A DNA stretch of 64,000 nt from assembly GCF_003335085.1 (NCBI RefSeq), contig NZ_QPEJ01000014.1, forward strand, positions 124,001-188,000, read 5' to 3'. Shown piece by piece: positions 43,834-52,885 of this stretch; position 1 is the first letter of the stretch; every line of letters begins with the position of its first letter. Under the pieces are notes generated by a model. The model was not told the DNA's origin and searched no databases. It saw only the letters and a list, made by a program, of their open reading frames with translations. The DNA is from Polaribacter sp. WD7 (GTDB lineage: Bacteria > Bacteroidota > Bacteroidia > Flavobacteriales > Flavobacteriaceae). The translations under genes were made by a program, and so were the position numbers.

Positions 43834-44940
43834 ATGAAAAGAATACTATTTTTTGTTGTAATAGCTATTGTGGCTATTAGTTGCAATTTTACTACAAAAG
43901 AAAAAAGCTACAAAGCAGAAAATCCGATTGAAGAAAAAATAAAAAAAGTAATGGATGAAAATAATGTTCCTGGCTTATCCATCGGAATTATTAGAAACGG
44001 AAAAATAGATATACTCCAAGGTTTTGGAACAAAATCGAGAAAAGACACCACTAAAGTAAATGAAAGTTCAATATTTCAGATTGCTTCACAGTCTAAGATG
44101 TTTACTGGCATAATTATTAATAATTTAATTCAAGAAGGAAAACTAAATCTTGAAGAACCAATTACAAGTTATTTTCCATCAGACATCAACGAAAATGCCA
44201 AAAAACGATTGCATAAAATTAAACTGAAATTTTTATTAAACCATACGTCTGGTATATCAAGTGATGCTTGTTTTGTTTATAGCGAAAGAATTGATGGTGA
44301 TGCTTGGACAAAGGGATATTCCAAAGAACAACTCATAAAAGACATTAACAATATAAAGTTGGAATTTGAACCAAGTTCACAGTTTCAATACTCCAATTCA
44401 GGGTACGCAATAGTTGGCTTCATTTGTGAGACGGTCAGCAATTTAAGTTACGGTCAGCTTCTCGAAAAATATGTCACCCTTCCATATAAGCTAAACAATA
44501 CATCTGTAAAATTAAGTGATAGCCAAATTTTAAAATTGGTAACGCCTTACAGAAAAGATAATAGAACGGTAGAGACAAAACCCTCAAATATGGGAATGGC
44601 TACACCTGCAAGTGCTATTTACTCCAATGCAACGGATCTGACCAAAATATTATCTGAACAAATTAAGGCATACCGATTGTACGACAGCCTGAACGAACAA
44701 GGTCCTCTTATCCTAACCAAACAGACTTCTAAAATGGATGAAAAACTCCAATATGGTTTTGGTCTTATAAAAATGACAGGCGGTTCTGATATAAAATATA
44801 GTCACGGAGGCGATGCAGACGGGTTTGCATGCGAGTATTTCTTCAGTCCTCAAAAAAACAATGGAGTTGTTATACTTACATCAAGTGGAGGAAGATGGCT
44901 TGGAAAATTAGCAGATGGAATTCTTGAAAATTTGAAATAA
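43834..44940 (+). CDS. Serine hydrolase lipoprotein (class C beta-lactamase fold)
   Basis: A lipoprotein signal ends at VAISC (near residue 17). The hydrolase has all three boxes: ASQSKMF (SxxK, near residue 85), FQYSNSGYAIVGF (YSN, near 190) and YSHGGDADGF (HxG, near 327). NVPGLSIGIIRNGKID at the N-terminus is typical of this family, which includes D-amino-acid peptidases, esterases and carboxypeptidases. At 368 residues it is a single domain, periplasmic and lipid-anchored. It is the third gene of the operon. The substrate is unknown; true beta-lactamase activity is not implied. Confidence 0.92.
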   Translation: MKRILFFVVIAIVAISCNFTTKEKSYKAENPIEEKIKKVMDENNVPGLSIGIIRNGKIDILQGFGTKSRKDTTKVNESSIFQIASQSKMFTGIIINNLIQEGKLNLEEPITSYFPSDINENAKKRLHKIKLKFLLNHTSGISSDACFVYSERIDGDAWTKGYSKEQLIKDINNIKLEFEPSSQFQYSNSGYAIVGFICETVSNLSYGQLLEKYVTLPYKLNNTSVKLSDSQILKLVTPYRKDNRTVETKPSNMGMATPASAIYSNATDLTKILSEQIKAYRLYDSLNEQGPLILTKQTSKMDEKLQYGFGLIKMTGGSDIKYSHGGDADGFACEYFFSPQKNNGVVILTSSGGRWLGKLADGILENLK

Positions 44941-44952
44941 TAATCTAGTAAA

Positions 44953-45981
44953 ATGGAACATAAAATAATTCAACTCTTAATATTAGTATTAACCTTGACA
45001 CTTTCTGGTTGTAAAAACTACAAAAGTGTAGATGCCTACGTCGATGAAATAAACGAAAAAGGAGAACTCAATGGTAATGTTCTTGTTGTAAAAAATAAGG
45101 AAGTTTTATATGAAAACTCTTTTGGCATTAGTCATCCTAAAACAAAAGAACCTTTAACAGCATCTCATCGTTTTGCTATTGGTTCTATTTCTAAAGAATT
45201 CCCAGGAGTGTCTATAATGCAACTCTATGAGCGTGGAAAACTGAAACTTGACGACAAAGTAAGTAAATATCTTAACGATTTACCAACTTGGGCTTCGACT
45301 ATAAGCATTCAGCAATTGTTTAAATACACAAGCGGTTTACCAAGAGTAGCATGGGAACGTTATGGAGAAAATCAAATGACTGTTACTCATGAATTGCTAC
45401 TGAATGATTTAAAGAAAGTAGAAGAACTTACTTTTAAACCTGGTACAGACTACCTGTATTCAAACTACAATCCTATATTGCTCATTCATATTGTAGAAAA
45501 GGTTTCTGGTCAATCTTTTGAGCGTTATGTTACTCAAAATATATTTAAGCCTGCAAAAATGACGAATAGCTATTTTGCAAAAGCTGCACCTTGGAAAAAC
45601 GAAATACTACCTGCATATCCTTTTAACAAAGAAAACAAACTAGATGTTTTTAAGATGGATGGGATTAAGTTTTTAATGTTATTTACAGCGCAAGATATAT
45701 ACCAATATCTCCAGCACTTGCATAGTTATCAATTACTGTCAAAAGAATCCGTAAAGCTCCTTTCTGAAAAGGAAGGCTCCCAATCGCCTTTAGGTGTTTT
45801 AGAATGGAACGATGATAAATTAGAGGTTCACCATCATCATGGTGAGCAAGGAAGCTATGAGGCAATAATTAGATATTTTCCTGAAGAAGAATTATATATC
45901 ATCATCTTAAAGAATCAAAAGGTTTTTAATGTAATGGATATGGCAGACGAGATATACAATATAATAATCACTAATAAATAG
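44953..45981 (+). CDS. Serine hydrolase lipoprotein (class C beta-lactamase fold)
   Basis: A lipobox (LTLTLSGC, near residue 20) and the boxes IGSISKEFPG (SxxK, near 77), YLYSNYNPILL (YSN, near 170) and HHHHGEQGSYEA (HxG, near 300) identify a second lipid-anchored serine hydrolase, 12 bp after the previous one. Overall similarity to that protein is modest and the lengths differ (342 against 368), so it is an old paralogue rather than a recent tandem copy. A His-rich stretch leads into the third box. Confidence 0.92.
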   Translation: MEHKIIQLLILVLTLTLSGCKNYKSVDAYVDEINEKGELNGNVLVVKNKEVLYENSFGISHPKTKEPLTASHRFAIGSISKEFPGVSIMQLYERGKLKLDDKVSKYLNDLPTWASTISIQQLFKYTSGLPRVAWERYGENQMTVTHELLLNDLKKVEELTFKPGTDYLYSNYNPILLIHIVEKVSGQSFERYVTQNIFKPAKMTNSYFAKAAPWKNEILPAYPFNKENKLDVFKMDGIKFLMLFTAQDIYQYLQHLHSYQLLSKESVKLLSEKEGSQSPLGVLEWNDDKLEVHHHHGEQGSYEAIIRYFPEEELYIIILKNQKVFNVMDMADEIYNIIITNK

Positions 45982-45985
45982 TAAA

Positions 45986-46438
45986 ATGAAATATCTAACT
46001 AAAATAATTTTAGCGCTTGCAGTATTTAGTCAAGTGCAAGCACAAACACAAGTCTTAAACGGTAACAAAAAAGATATTCAAACTATCTTGAAAAATACAG
46101 CGGATTTTTCAAAACACGTTATGTCCTCAAACTATGAAATGATAGCTGCATCTTACACAGAAGATGCCAAAATATTTCCTAATAATATGAAAATTCTAGA
46201 AGGCAAAGATATTATCAAATATTGGACTTTACCAAAAGGGTTAAGTACATCACATCATAAGATTACACAAAATGAAATAACCATTATTAAAGATACAGCT
46301 TACGATTACGGTTATTATGAAGGCAAAACACAAAACATTAAAGGTGAAGAAAGAACTTGGGGTGGCAAATATGTTATTGTTTGGAAAAAAATAAATGGTG
46401 ACTGGAAAATATATCTGGATATTTGGAATAATATTTAG
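45986..46438 (+). CDS. Secreted DUF4440/SnoaL-like NTF2 protein
   Basis: A signal peptide ends near residue 19 (SQVQA-QT). The mature protein is an NTF2-like fold with IAASYTEDAKIFPNNMKILEGKDIIKYW and GGKYVIVWKKINGDWKIYLDIWN, the DUF4440 pattern. The gene begins 4 bp after the serine hydrolase and closes the operon. Together with the 43371 protein it gives two distinct secreted NTF2-like proteins interleaved with three serine hydrolases. Confidence 0.85.
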   Translation: MKYLTKIILALAVFSQVQAQTQVLNGNKKDIQTILKNTADFSKHVMSSNYEMIAASYTEDAKIFPNNMKILEGKDIIKYWTLPKGLSTSHHKITQNEITIIKDTAYDYGYYEGKTQNIKGEERTWGGKYVIVWKKINGDWKIYLDIWNNI

Positions 46439-46765
46439 CTCATAATACAAATGTAATTTAATCACATAAATTCGTACCAATAAAATAGGCATTCCAGTAT
46501 TATAACAAAATAGAAATAAGGTAATATTTATGAAATTATAAAATCGAATATTGCAACATGATCAAGTAAATAATATATACTAACAAAAAACTAAATTAAT
46601 TACTAATGCAAGCCTTCTTACAAAATTCTCTTTAAATTCTCTTTGTTCAAGATCATCTACCAAATCAGATGTTTAGAATACGCAACTAAAACACACAAAA
46701 AAAGTTAAAACAAAACACTTTAAATACCCAATTCTTTTCAATTACCTTTGCATAAAAACTAATCA
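46439..46765. other. Intergenic region with candidate helicase promoter
   Basis: This 327-bp AT-rich gap has no supported gene or hairpin terminator. TACCTTTG at 46743-46750 fits the Bacteroidetes -7 consensus TAnnTTTG exactly and ends 15 bp before the helicase ATG, implying a very short leader. No matching TTG is present 19-21 bp upstream. Confidence 0.45.
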
Positions 46766-48001
46766 ATGCAATTCACAGAATTACCTCTTAACAAGTCCAT
46801 CTTAAAAGCAATTGCAGAAGCAAGATTTCAAAGACCAACTTTAGTACAAGAAAAAACAATTCCTTTAGTTTTAGCAAAAAAAAATGTAATTGTTGCTGCA
46901 CAAACGGGCACAGGAAAAACTGCAGCTTTTGCGTTGCCTATTATAAATTTGTTATTTGACAAACAAGATGCAGAAAAAGGAGCAAAAACCATAAAAGCAT
47001 TGGTGGTTACGCCTACTCGTGAGTTGGCTATTCAGATTTTAGAAAACTTCAAAAGTTATAGTACATATTCTAATTTAAGAACCACTGCCGTTTTTGGCGG
47101 TGTTTCTCTAGAACCACAAAAAGAAATTTTAGCCAAAGGCATAGATATTTTAATTGCCACTCCTGGTCGTTTGATTGATTTGCAAATTCAGGGAAATATT
47201 GACTTGTCTGCTATAGAAATTTTTGTGTTAGATGAAGCCGATTTAATGTTAGATATGGGGTTTATCAATGATGTTAAAAAAATTGAGCAACTCACCCCAA
47301 AGAAAAAACAAACCTTATTGTTTTCTGCCACTATTCCAGAAAAGATTGACAAATTGGCTAAATCTGTAATTAAAAACGCAGTTAAAATTGAAATTAATCC
47401 TAAGGAAACTACCGCTAAAAATATTGGTCAATTATTGTATTATTTGCCAAAAAAAAACAAAACGGATTTATGTTTGCATTTGTTACGAAATACAATTCAT
47501 GGTAAAATTATTATTTTTAGACGTACCAAATTTGGGGTTGATAAACTAGAACAAACTTTACTTAAAAACGATTACAAGGCCACTAGCATTCACGGAGACA
47601 AATCTCAAAGTATACGAAACAAAGCTATTGAAGATTTTAAAAACAAAACAGCAACGATTTTAATTGCCACTGATGTTGCCGCTAGAGGAATTGACATTAC
47701 CAATGTAGATGCTGTTATTAATTTTGATATGCCAAACGTACCAGAAACGTATGTGCATAGAATTGGTAGAACTGGTAGAGCCGGAAAATCTGGTATCGCA
47801 TTTTCTTTTTGTTCTCCTGATGAAAATATCTATATAAAAAACATAGAAGCCTTACTAGAAAAATTTATCAAGGTTATAGAAGATCATCCTTACCCTATCA
47901 ACAAACCAAAACACAAAAAAAAGCAACCTAATACCATTAGTAAACATAAAAAAAGCAGAAAATCTGAGGCTTCTAAAAAGAAGAAAAAACGTTGGTATTA
48001 A
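46766..48001 (+). CDS. DEAD-box ATP-dependent RNA helicase
   Basis: All DEAD-box motifs are visible: Q-motif region FQRPTLVQEKTIPL, Walker A AQTGTGKTAAF (motif I), PTRELAIQ (Ia), TPGRLID, DEADLMLDMGF (II), SATIP (III), and ATDVAARGIDI and HRIGRTGRAGKSG (V, VI). The C-terminus is a short basic tail (KHKKSRKSEASKKKKKRWY) likely to bind RNA. It resembles the RhlE group. It probably acts in ribosome assembly or mRNA unwinding, often at low temperature. At 411 residues it is a normal length. Confidence 0.95.
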   Translation: MQFTELPLNKSILKAIAEARFQRPTLVQEKTIPLVLAKKNVIVAAQTGTGKTAAFALPIINLLFDKQDAEKGAKTIKALVVTPTRELAIQILENFKSYSTYSNLRTTAVFGGVSLEPQKEILAKGIDILIATPGRLIDLQIQGNIDLSAIEIFVLDEADLMLDMGFINDVKKIEQLTPKKKQTLLFSATIPEKIDKLAKSVIKNAVKIEINPKETTAKNIGQLLYYLPKKNKTDLCLHLLRNTIHGKIIIFRRTKFGVDKLEQTLLKNDYKATSIHGDKSQSIRNKAIEDFKNKTATILIATDVAARGIDITNVDAVINFDMPNVPETYVHRIGRTGRAGKSGIAFSFCSPDENIYIKNIEALLEKFIKVIEDHPYPINKPKHKKKQPNTISKHKKSRKSEASKKKKKRWY

Positions 48002-48160
48002 TGTAGAAAAATAAATTATGGGGTTGTTTTAACAACTCTCTTTTTAAATTTACCTAAATAAAAAGTAACTTTAACCCTTTAAAAAGAACTGATTACTAAA
48101 TTTTTATTTTTGTTTTCTTTGGTTCTTTATAGCTTAGATGTGAATTTAATACATACAATA

Positions 48161-48568
48161 ATGAAAACTACAAAAACCACTACATTGCAAAAACCTACAC
48201 TTCTTTTATGGAGTTTATTTTTATCTTTTTTCTTATTTTCAAATACTAGTTTAGCGCAAGAAATTTTGGTAAAAGGAGTTGTAAAAGGGCTCGTAGAATC
48301 TGAAACTGAACTTTTAGATGGTGCTAACGTCTATTTAAAAAATGCTAATGAGTCTACTACAACTAATAAAAAAGGCGAATTTACATTTCCTAAAAAATTA
48401 AAAAAAGGTGATATTCTTGTATTTTCTTACCTCGGGTTTGAAAAACAAAATATAAAAATTAAAGAAGATACATCATTCTTAACAGTACTATTAAAAGAGG
48501 AAGATATTGAAATGTTAGGCGCATTAAATTCAGAAAAACGCTTTAAATCAAAAAGAGCGAAACAATAA
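48161..48568 (+). CDS. Secreted carboxypeptidase-regulatory-like domain protein
   Basis: A long signal peptide (residues about 1-33, ending SNTSLA) is followed by one CarboxypepD_reg-like beta domain: LVKGVVKGLVESETELLDGANVYLK, TTTNKKGEFTFPKKLKKGDILVFSYLGFEKQ. This is the N-terminal module of SusC/TonB receptors, but here it stands without a plug or barrel. The short C-terminal tail is basic. The start is the ATG at 48161. It lies 3 bp before a transglutaminase gene and is co-transcribed with it. Confidence 0.82.
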   Translation: MKTTKTTTLQKPTLLLWSLFLSFFLFSNTSLAQEILVKGVVKGLVESETELLDGANVYLKNANESTTTNKKGEFTFPKKLKKGDILVFSYLGFEKQNIKIKEDTSFLTVLLKEEDIEMLGALNSEKRFKSKRAKQ

Positions 48569-48571
48569 TAA

Positions 48572-49582
48572 ATGCGTTTATTTTTATTTATCCTACTATG
48601 CCTATTTCATAAAAATTATTTTGCCCAAAAGTCCGATTTTAAACATATAAATTTTTCTAAGGCTGATAATATTGCTAAATCGTACAAAAGCAAAGATTTA
48701 CAAAACCTAAATAAAATTACATTTGCATTAACACAGAATTTAGACACAGATGTAGAAAAATTTAGAGCCATTTATATATGGGTTACTTCAAATATTGAAA
48801 ACGACTACAATCTTTATTTAAAAAACGATAGAAAAAGAAAACGGTATAAAAAGGATTCTATTAAACAAAAGAAATGGAATTCTAAGTTTCAAAAAACGCT
48901 TTTTAAAAAACTTAGAAAAAAGAAAAAAACAATTTGTACTGGTTATGCATACCTACTTAAAGAAATGTCTGCCATTGTTGGAATAAAATCTATTTTAGTA
49001 AACGGATCTGGTAGAACCAGCACTACAGGCATAGAAGACCTAAATTATGCAAACCACACTTGGAACTTGGTTTTACTACATAAAAAATGGTATTTATGTG
49101 ATGCCACTTGGGCTGCAGGAATACCTCATCCTGAGAAAGGATTCTTTCAATTCAACTATTCAGACGCGTATTTTTTAGCAACTCCTAGCCTATTCTTTTT
49201 TAATCATTTTCCAATCAATAGCAACCATACATTACTAGGTAAAAATTCTAAAAGCTTTGAAGAGTTTATCAAAATGCCTATACTTTATAGAGGTGCTCAT
49301 GAAATTTTATCTGCCCACGAATATCCAAAAAAAATGCATCACAAAATTAAAATTGATAGCATTTTTACGTTTCAATACTTAGTTAAAAAAGATATAGTAC
49401 CAGAAAATATAAAATTCATAAGAAGTAAAGGAACTACAGAAAAGACCATAGTACCAGAAGTTCTTTTAAAAAATAAACTTTTAACACTACATCATAAATT
49501 TAAAGAAAAAGGTTTTTTTGATATTCATTTGTATATAGAAAACATGTTGATTTCTACATATACCTTTGAAGTTTTTGAATGA
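48572..49582 (+). CDS. Secreted transglutaminase-like cysteine protease-fold protein
   Basis: After a signal peptide (residues 1-18) comes a Transglut_core domain with the triad Cys in KTICTGYAYLLKEM (near residue 122), His in ANHTWNLVLL (near 160) and Asp in CDATWAAG (near 177). The C-terminal third is beta-rich and unassigned. It could cross-link or cleave envelope proteins in the periplasm. It shares the C/H/DATWAAG arrangement with the protein at 58106-59056, so the two are paralogues. It lies 3 bp after the small regulatory-domain gene. Confidence 0.88.
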   Translation: MRLFLFILLCLFHKNYFAQKSDFKHINFSKADNIAKSYKSKDLQNLNKITFALTQNLDTDVEKFRAIYIWVTSNIENDYNLYLKNDRKRKRYKKDSIKQKKWNSKFQKTLFKKLRKKKKTICTGYAYLLKEMSAIVGIKSILVNGSGRTSTTGIEDLNYANHTWNLVLLHKKWYLCDATWAAGIPHPEKGFFQFNYSDAYFLATPSLFFFNHFPINSNHTLLGKNSKSFEEFIKMPILYRGAHEILSAHEYPKKMHHKIKIDSIFTFQYLVKKDIVPENIKFIRSKGTTEKTIVPEVLLKNKLLTLHHKFKEKGFFDIHLYIENMLISTYTFEVFE

Positions 49583-49634
49583 TTAAAAACGAAAAAAATT
49601 AGTACATTTAAAACCTAACAAAAAACCAAAAATA

Positions 49635-50540
49635 ATGAAGTGGAAAAATAGACGCAGAAGCGCTAATGTAGATGACAGAAGAGGGCAACGTTCTGCTAGA
49701 GGGTTTACTAGTGGTTCTGGTTCTGGCGGTGGTTTAGTAAAGCTATTTCTCCCTTTAATCTTAAAATTAATAACCACTAAAAAAGGACTACTTATTTTAG
49801 TAGTAATTGTTGGGGTAATGTATTTTACAGGTAACAATCCTTTACAAATGTTAAATGCAGGTGCTTCTAACAAAATACAAAATACACAATACAAGGGTTC
49901 TGCAGCCGAAAATGAGTTGGCAGCATTTAGTGCAACGATTTTAGCAGACACAGAAGATGTTTGGAACAAGCTACTCTCTAATTATAGAGAACCTACACTA
50001 GTTCTTTTTTCCAACTCAGTTACCTCTGCTTGTGGCAATGCCTCTAGTGCAACAGGTCCTTTTTATTGCCCTGGTGATGAAAAACTGTACATAGATTTAA
50101 GTTTTTTTAAGGAAATGGAACATAGAATGAATGCTCCTGGAGATTTTGCTCAAGCCTACGTAATTGCTCATGAAGTTGGGCATCACATTCAAAACTTAAT
50201 GGGCACAACAGATAAAATGCAACGTTTAAGAGGGCAAATTTCTAAAACTGAATACAATAAATTATCTGTAAAACTTGAACTTCAAGCAGATTTCTTAGCT
50301 GGTGTTTGGGCGCATTATTCTCAAAAAATGAATCAATCTATGGAACCTGGTGATTTGGAAGAAGCTTTAAACGCTGCAAATGCAATAGGTGATGACCGCT
50401 TGCAAAAAAATGCTACAGGTAGGGTTGTGCCAGATTCTTTTACTCATGGAACATCTGCCCAAAGAATGCGTTGGTTTAAAAAAGGTTTTGATACAGGCGA
50501 TTTGTCTCAAGGTGATACTTTTAGTGCAAATTCATTGTAA
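49635..50540 (+). CDS. Neutral zinc metallopeptidase (YpfJ-like)
   Basis: The N-terminus is basic and Gly-rich (KWKNRRRSANVDDRRGQRSARGFTSGSGSGGG), followed by one membrane helix (about residues 48-70) and a periplasmic domain with AYVIAHEVGHHIQNLMG (HEVGH zinc site, near residue 182) and ELQADFLAGVWAHY, which supplies the third ligand region. This is the YpfJ/zinc-metallopeptidase family. Natural substrates are unknown. The length of 301 residues is typical. It appears to be its own transcript. Confidence 0.93.
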   Translation: MKWKNRRRSANVDDRRGQRSARGFTSGSGSGGGLVKLFLPLILKLITTKKGLLILVVIVGVMYFTGNNPLQMLNAGASNKIQNTQYKGSAAENELAAFSATILADTEDVWNKLLSNYREPTLVLFSNSVTSACGNASSATGPFYCPGDEKLYIDLSFFKEMEHRMNAPGDFAQAYVIAHEVGHHIQNLMGTTDKMQRLRGQISKTEYNKLSVKLELQADFLAGVWAHYSQKMNQSMEPGDLEEALNAANAIGDDRLQKNATGRVVPDSFTHGTSAQRMRWFKKGFDTGDLSQGDTFSANSL

Positions 50541-50661
50541 TCGAAAGTTATAGAATGATAAAATAATTTCCCTCTATACTAGCATAAAAATATTTATTTT
50601 AAAACTACAACCTTAAAACAGAATAATTACTTTAATTTACATATAAACAGCATCTACCTAA

Positions 50662-51801
50662 ATGAAACAAACTCATCAGTTTCTACATAAACCTATTGAA
50701 GACAAAACAATTGTTTGGTTTGAAAATACCAATGAATACCTAATTTTAGAAAATACTACAGCAGATATTTTAAAAAGACTAAGTAAAGGGCTTTCGGTGA
50801 AGGAAATTGCTACTGCTTTAGCAAAAAAACTCTCTGTTCCTTTAGATAAAACTATTGATTTTGTGCTAGATTTAGAAAAAAGATTATATACCCCTAAAAC
50901 TAAGAAAGAAGTGGACATTGTTAATGACTATAGAGATGTAAAAATTCCAGATTCTTTTGAGTTTACCAAATATTACAAGGTTAATAATGTAGTTTTTAAA
51001 ATATCTTATTCTAGTGAAACCGAGCTTTCTTATGTACATCCAAAATTTGCTCATTTAACTATTAAGAAACCAGTTAAGTTCGATCATTTTTTTGATGTAT
51101 TCATAGAAAATAAATACATCTTTTTCTATGTAAATAAAGAATTTATTGGAGCATGGAGTCCTAAAGAAATTCATTATTTTCAAGGTAAATTCTCTATGGA
51201 ACTTATTCAGAAAATTCATAACAAAGAAGAAGATAAATGGATGGGCGTTTTCCATGCTTCTGCAGTTAGTAATGGTAAAAAATCAATTCTTTTTTTAGGT
51301 GATTCTGGAAACGGAAAAAGTACTTCTCTTGCACTATTGCAGGCAAATACATTTAGTTGTTTAGCAGATGATTTTGTTCCTATAGATGTAAAAAAACAAG
51401 AAATTTATAGTTTTCCTGCGGCAATATCAATCAAAAAAAGTAGTTTAGATACCTTATTACCTATTTATCCAGAATTAAAAACTACTGCAGAATATAATTT
51501 TACGCGTTTAAACAAGGTTGTACGTTACCTAAAACCCAATAATAATAACTTTTTTAATCATTTGCCTTGTAATGATCTTATTTTTATAAAATACCAACAA
51601 GATGCTGAGTTGCAATGCACAAAAATAGCTAGTGTAGATGCTTTTCAACAATTGGTGCCAGATTCTTGGTTATCTCCGCTAAAAGACAATGCAGCAGTCT
51701 TTTTAGACTGGTTCTCTACCTTACAATGTTATCAATTAACCTATTCTAATAATGAAGAAATGATTGCGACAGTTTCTAAAATATTTGACGATGACCTATA
51801 A
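50662..51801 (+). CDS. PqqD-like / HPr kinase-like fusion protein
   Basis: Residues 1-78 resemble PqqD, a RiPP-precursor recognition module (TTADILKRLSKGLSVKEIATALAKKLSVPLDKTIDFVLDLEKR). The C-terminal half carries an HprK-like kinase P-loop, ILFLGDSGNGKSTSLALL (near residue 212), after FHASAVSNGKK, then CLADDFVPI. Similar HprK-type kinases occur in some lasso-peptide clusters, where they phosphorylate the peptide, and in orphan loci with a nucleotidyltransferase, as here. No precursor or cyclase gene is nearby. It overlaps the next gene by 11 bp. Confidence 0.75.
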   Translation: MKQTHQFLHKPIEDKTIVWFENTNEYLILENTTADILKRLSKGLSVKEIATALAKKLSVPLDKTIDFVLDLEKRLYTPKTKKEVDIVNDYRDVKIPDSFEFTKYYKVNNVVFKISYSSETELSYVHPKFAHLTIKKPVKFDHFFDVFIENKYIFFYVNKEFIGAWSPKEIHYFQGKFSMELIQKIHNKEEDKWMGVFHASAVSNGKKSILFLGDSGNGKSTSLALLQANTFSCLADDFVPIDVKKQEIYSFPAAISIKKSSLDTLLPIYPELKTTAEYNFTRLNKVVRYLKPNNNNFFNHLPCNDLIFIKYQQDAELQCTKIASVDAFQQLVPDSWLSPLKDNAAVFLDWFSTLQCYQLTYSNNEEMIATVSKIFDDDL

Positions 51802-52885
51802 AGAAACATTATTTTTTATTGGAAAATGTCTTACAATCAATCAAGAAAAACAAAACAAAATCATTGTTAAAAACAGATTAGAAGCTAATGATATTGACTG
51901 GGAATCTATAGTAAAAGTAAGTACAGCTCATTATGTGTTTCCTGCTTTGTACTGCAACCTAAAAAAAGCAAATTTTCTAGATTTTCTACCAGACGATTTG
52001 GTAGCATACATGAAACATATTACAGATTTAAATAGAGAACGAAACGTAAGTATAATAACCCAAGCAAAAGAAATCAATCAATTGTTGTTGGCAAACAATA
52101 TTACACCAATTTTTCTAAAAGGAACAGGAAACCTCTTAGAAGGTTTATATGATGATATTGCAGAAAGAATGGTAGGTGATGTAGATTTTATCGTGCAAAA
52201 AAATCAATATACTAAAACCATTGAAATTTTAAAAAAAGATGGGTATCACAAGGAGACTGATAAGGAACATGACATGACATTTCATTGGCATTATCCTCCG
52301 CTTTTAAAAGAAAATAAATTAGCCTCTGTAGAGGTGCATAAAGACATTTTAAAAGATAATTACACCTATCTTCTAAATTATAATACTATTTCTAAAAATA
52401 CAATTAAAAAATCACCTTTTGTATTTGAATCTTTAAATGATAAAATTTTAAATGCTCTGCTACCCAAAATTATAAATGACAATTTATATGATTCTAAAAG
52501 TTTTTCTTTAAGAACAATGTATGATACTTTTTTACTGTTCTCAAAAAAAGAAAACGCTAAACTTGATTTAAGAATTGAAGGTAAACCCGCTATTAAATTA
52601 AACAATGTTTTAAGTTGTATTCAGTTAACTCTAAATTTAAAAACCAGTGTTCTCAACGAGATAACAACAGAAAAATCTTATCTCAAAAACTACGTTAAAA
52701 ACTTAGAAAATTCAAAAACAGAAAAATTTAAAACTTACTTTTTTAAATACTACACAATTAACAAAGGACGTCTTAATGTTTTTATAAAATCTTTTAAAAA
52801 CGAAGAGTACAGAAAATATGCTTTAAAAAGATTGGTTTGTCTAGATTTTTACAAAAGATTAATTGGCATTAAACCAGACGTGTAA
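51791..52885 (+). CDS. Nucleotidyltransferase family protein
   Basis: This 364-residue protein matches the NTase_5-type family found next to HprK-like genes. The active-site region is IFLKGTGNLLEGLYDDIAERMVGDVDFIV (near residues 108-138), whose GDVDFIV supplies a DxD-like metal-binding pair. The ATG at 51791 starts within the end of the HprK-like gene; an in-frame TTG 27 bp upstream is less likely. Together the two would form a kinase/nucleotidyl-transfer pair acting on an unknown substrate. Its 3' end overlaps the convergent mpl gene by 17 bp. Confidence 0.78.
   Translation: MTYKETLFFIGKCLTINQEKQNKIIVKNRLEANDIDWESIVKVSTAHYVFPALYCNLKKANFLDFLPDDLVAYMKHITDLNRERNVSIITQAKEINQLLLANNITPIFLKGTGNLLEGLYDDIAERMVGDVDFIVQKNQYTKTIEILKKDGYHKETDKEHDMTFHWHYPPLLKENKLASVEVHKDILKDNYTYLLNYNTISKNTIKKSPFVFESLNDKILNALLPKIINDNLYDSKSFSLRTMYDTFLLFSKKENAKLDLRIEGKPAIKLNNVLSCIQLTLNLKTSVLNEITTEKSYLKNYVKNLENSKTEKFKTYFFKYYTINKGRLNVFIKSFKNEEYRKYALKRLVCLDFYKRLIGIKPDV

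Noticed and set aside
40048..46438. Interpretation as an antibiotic-resistance (beta-lactamase) locus
   Set aside because: The fold and SxxK/YxN motifs are shared by many non-beta-lactamase hydrolases; nothing in the sequence shows beta-lactam hydrolysis.
49583..49969. 128-codon minus-strand ORF opposite the zinc metallopeptidase gene
   Set aside because: It is a shadow of the metallopeptidase coding strand, which has clear HEVGH motifs; the opposite frame has no recognisable domain.
50541..52885. Complete lasso-peptide cluster
   Set aside because: Only a PqqD/HprK-like kinase and a nucleotidyltransferase are present. No precursor, cyclase or leader-peptidase gene was found around them; the transglutaminase at 48572 is an ordinary secreted Transglut_core protein, not a leader peptidase.
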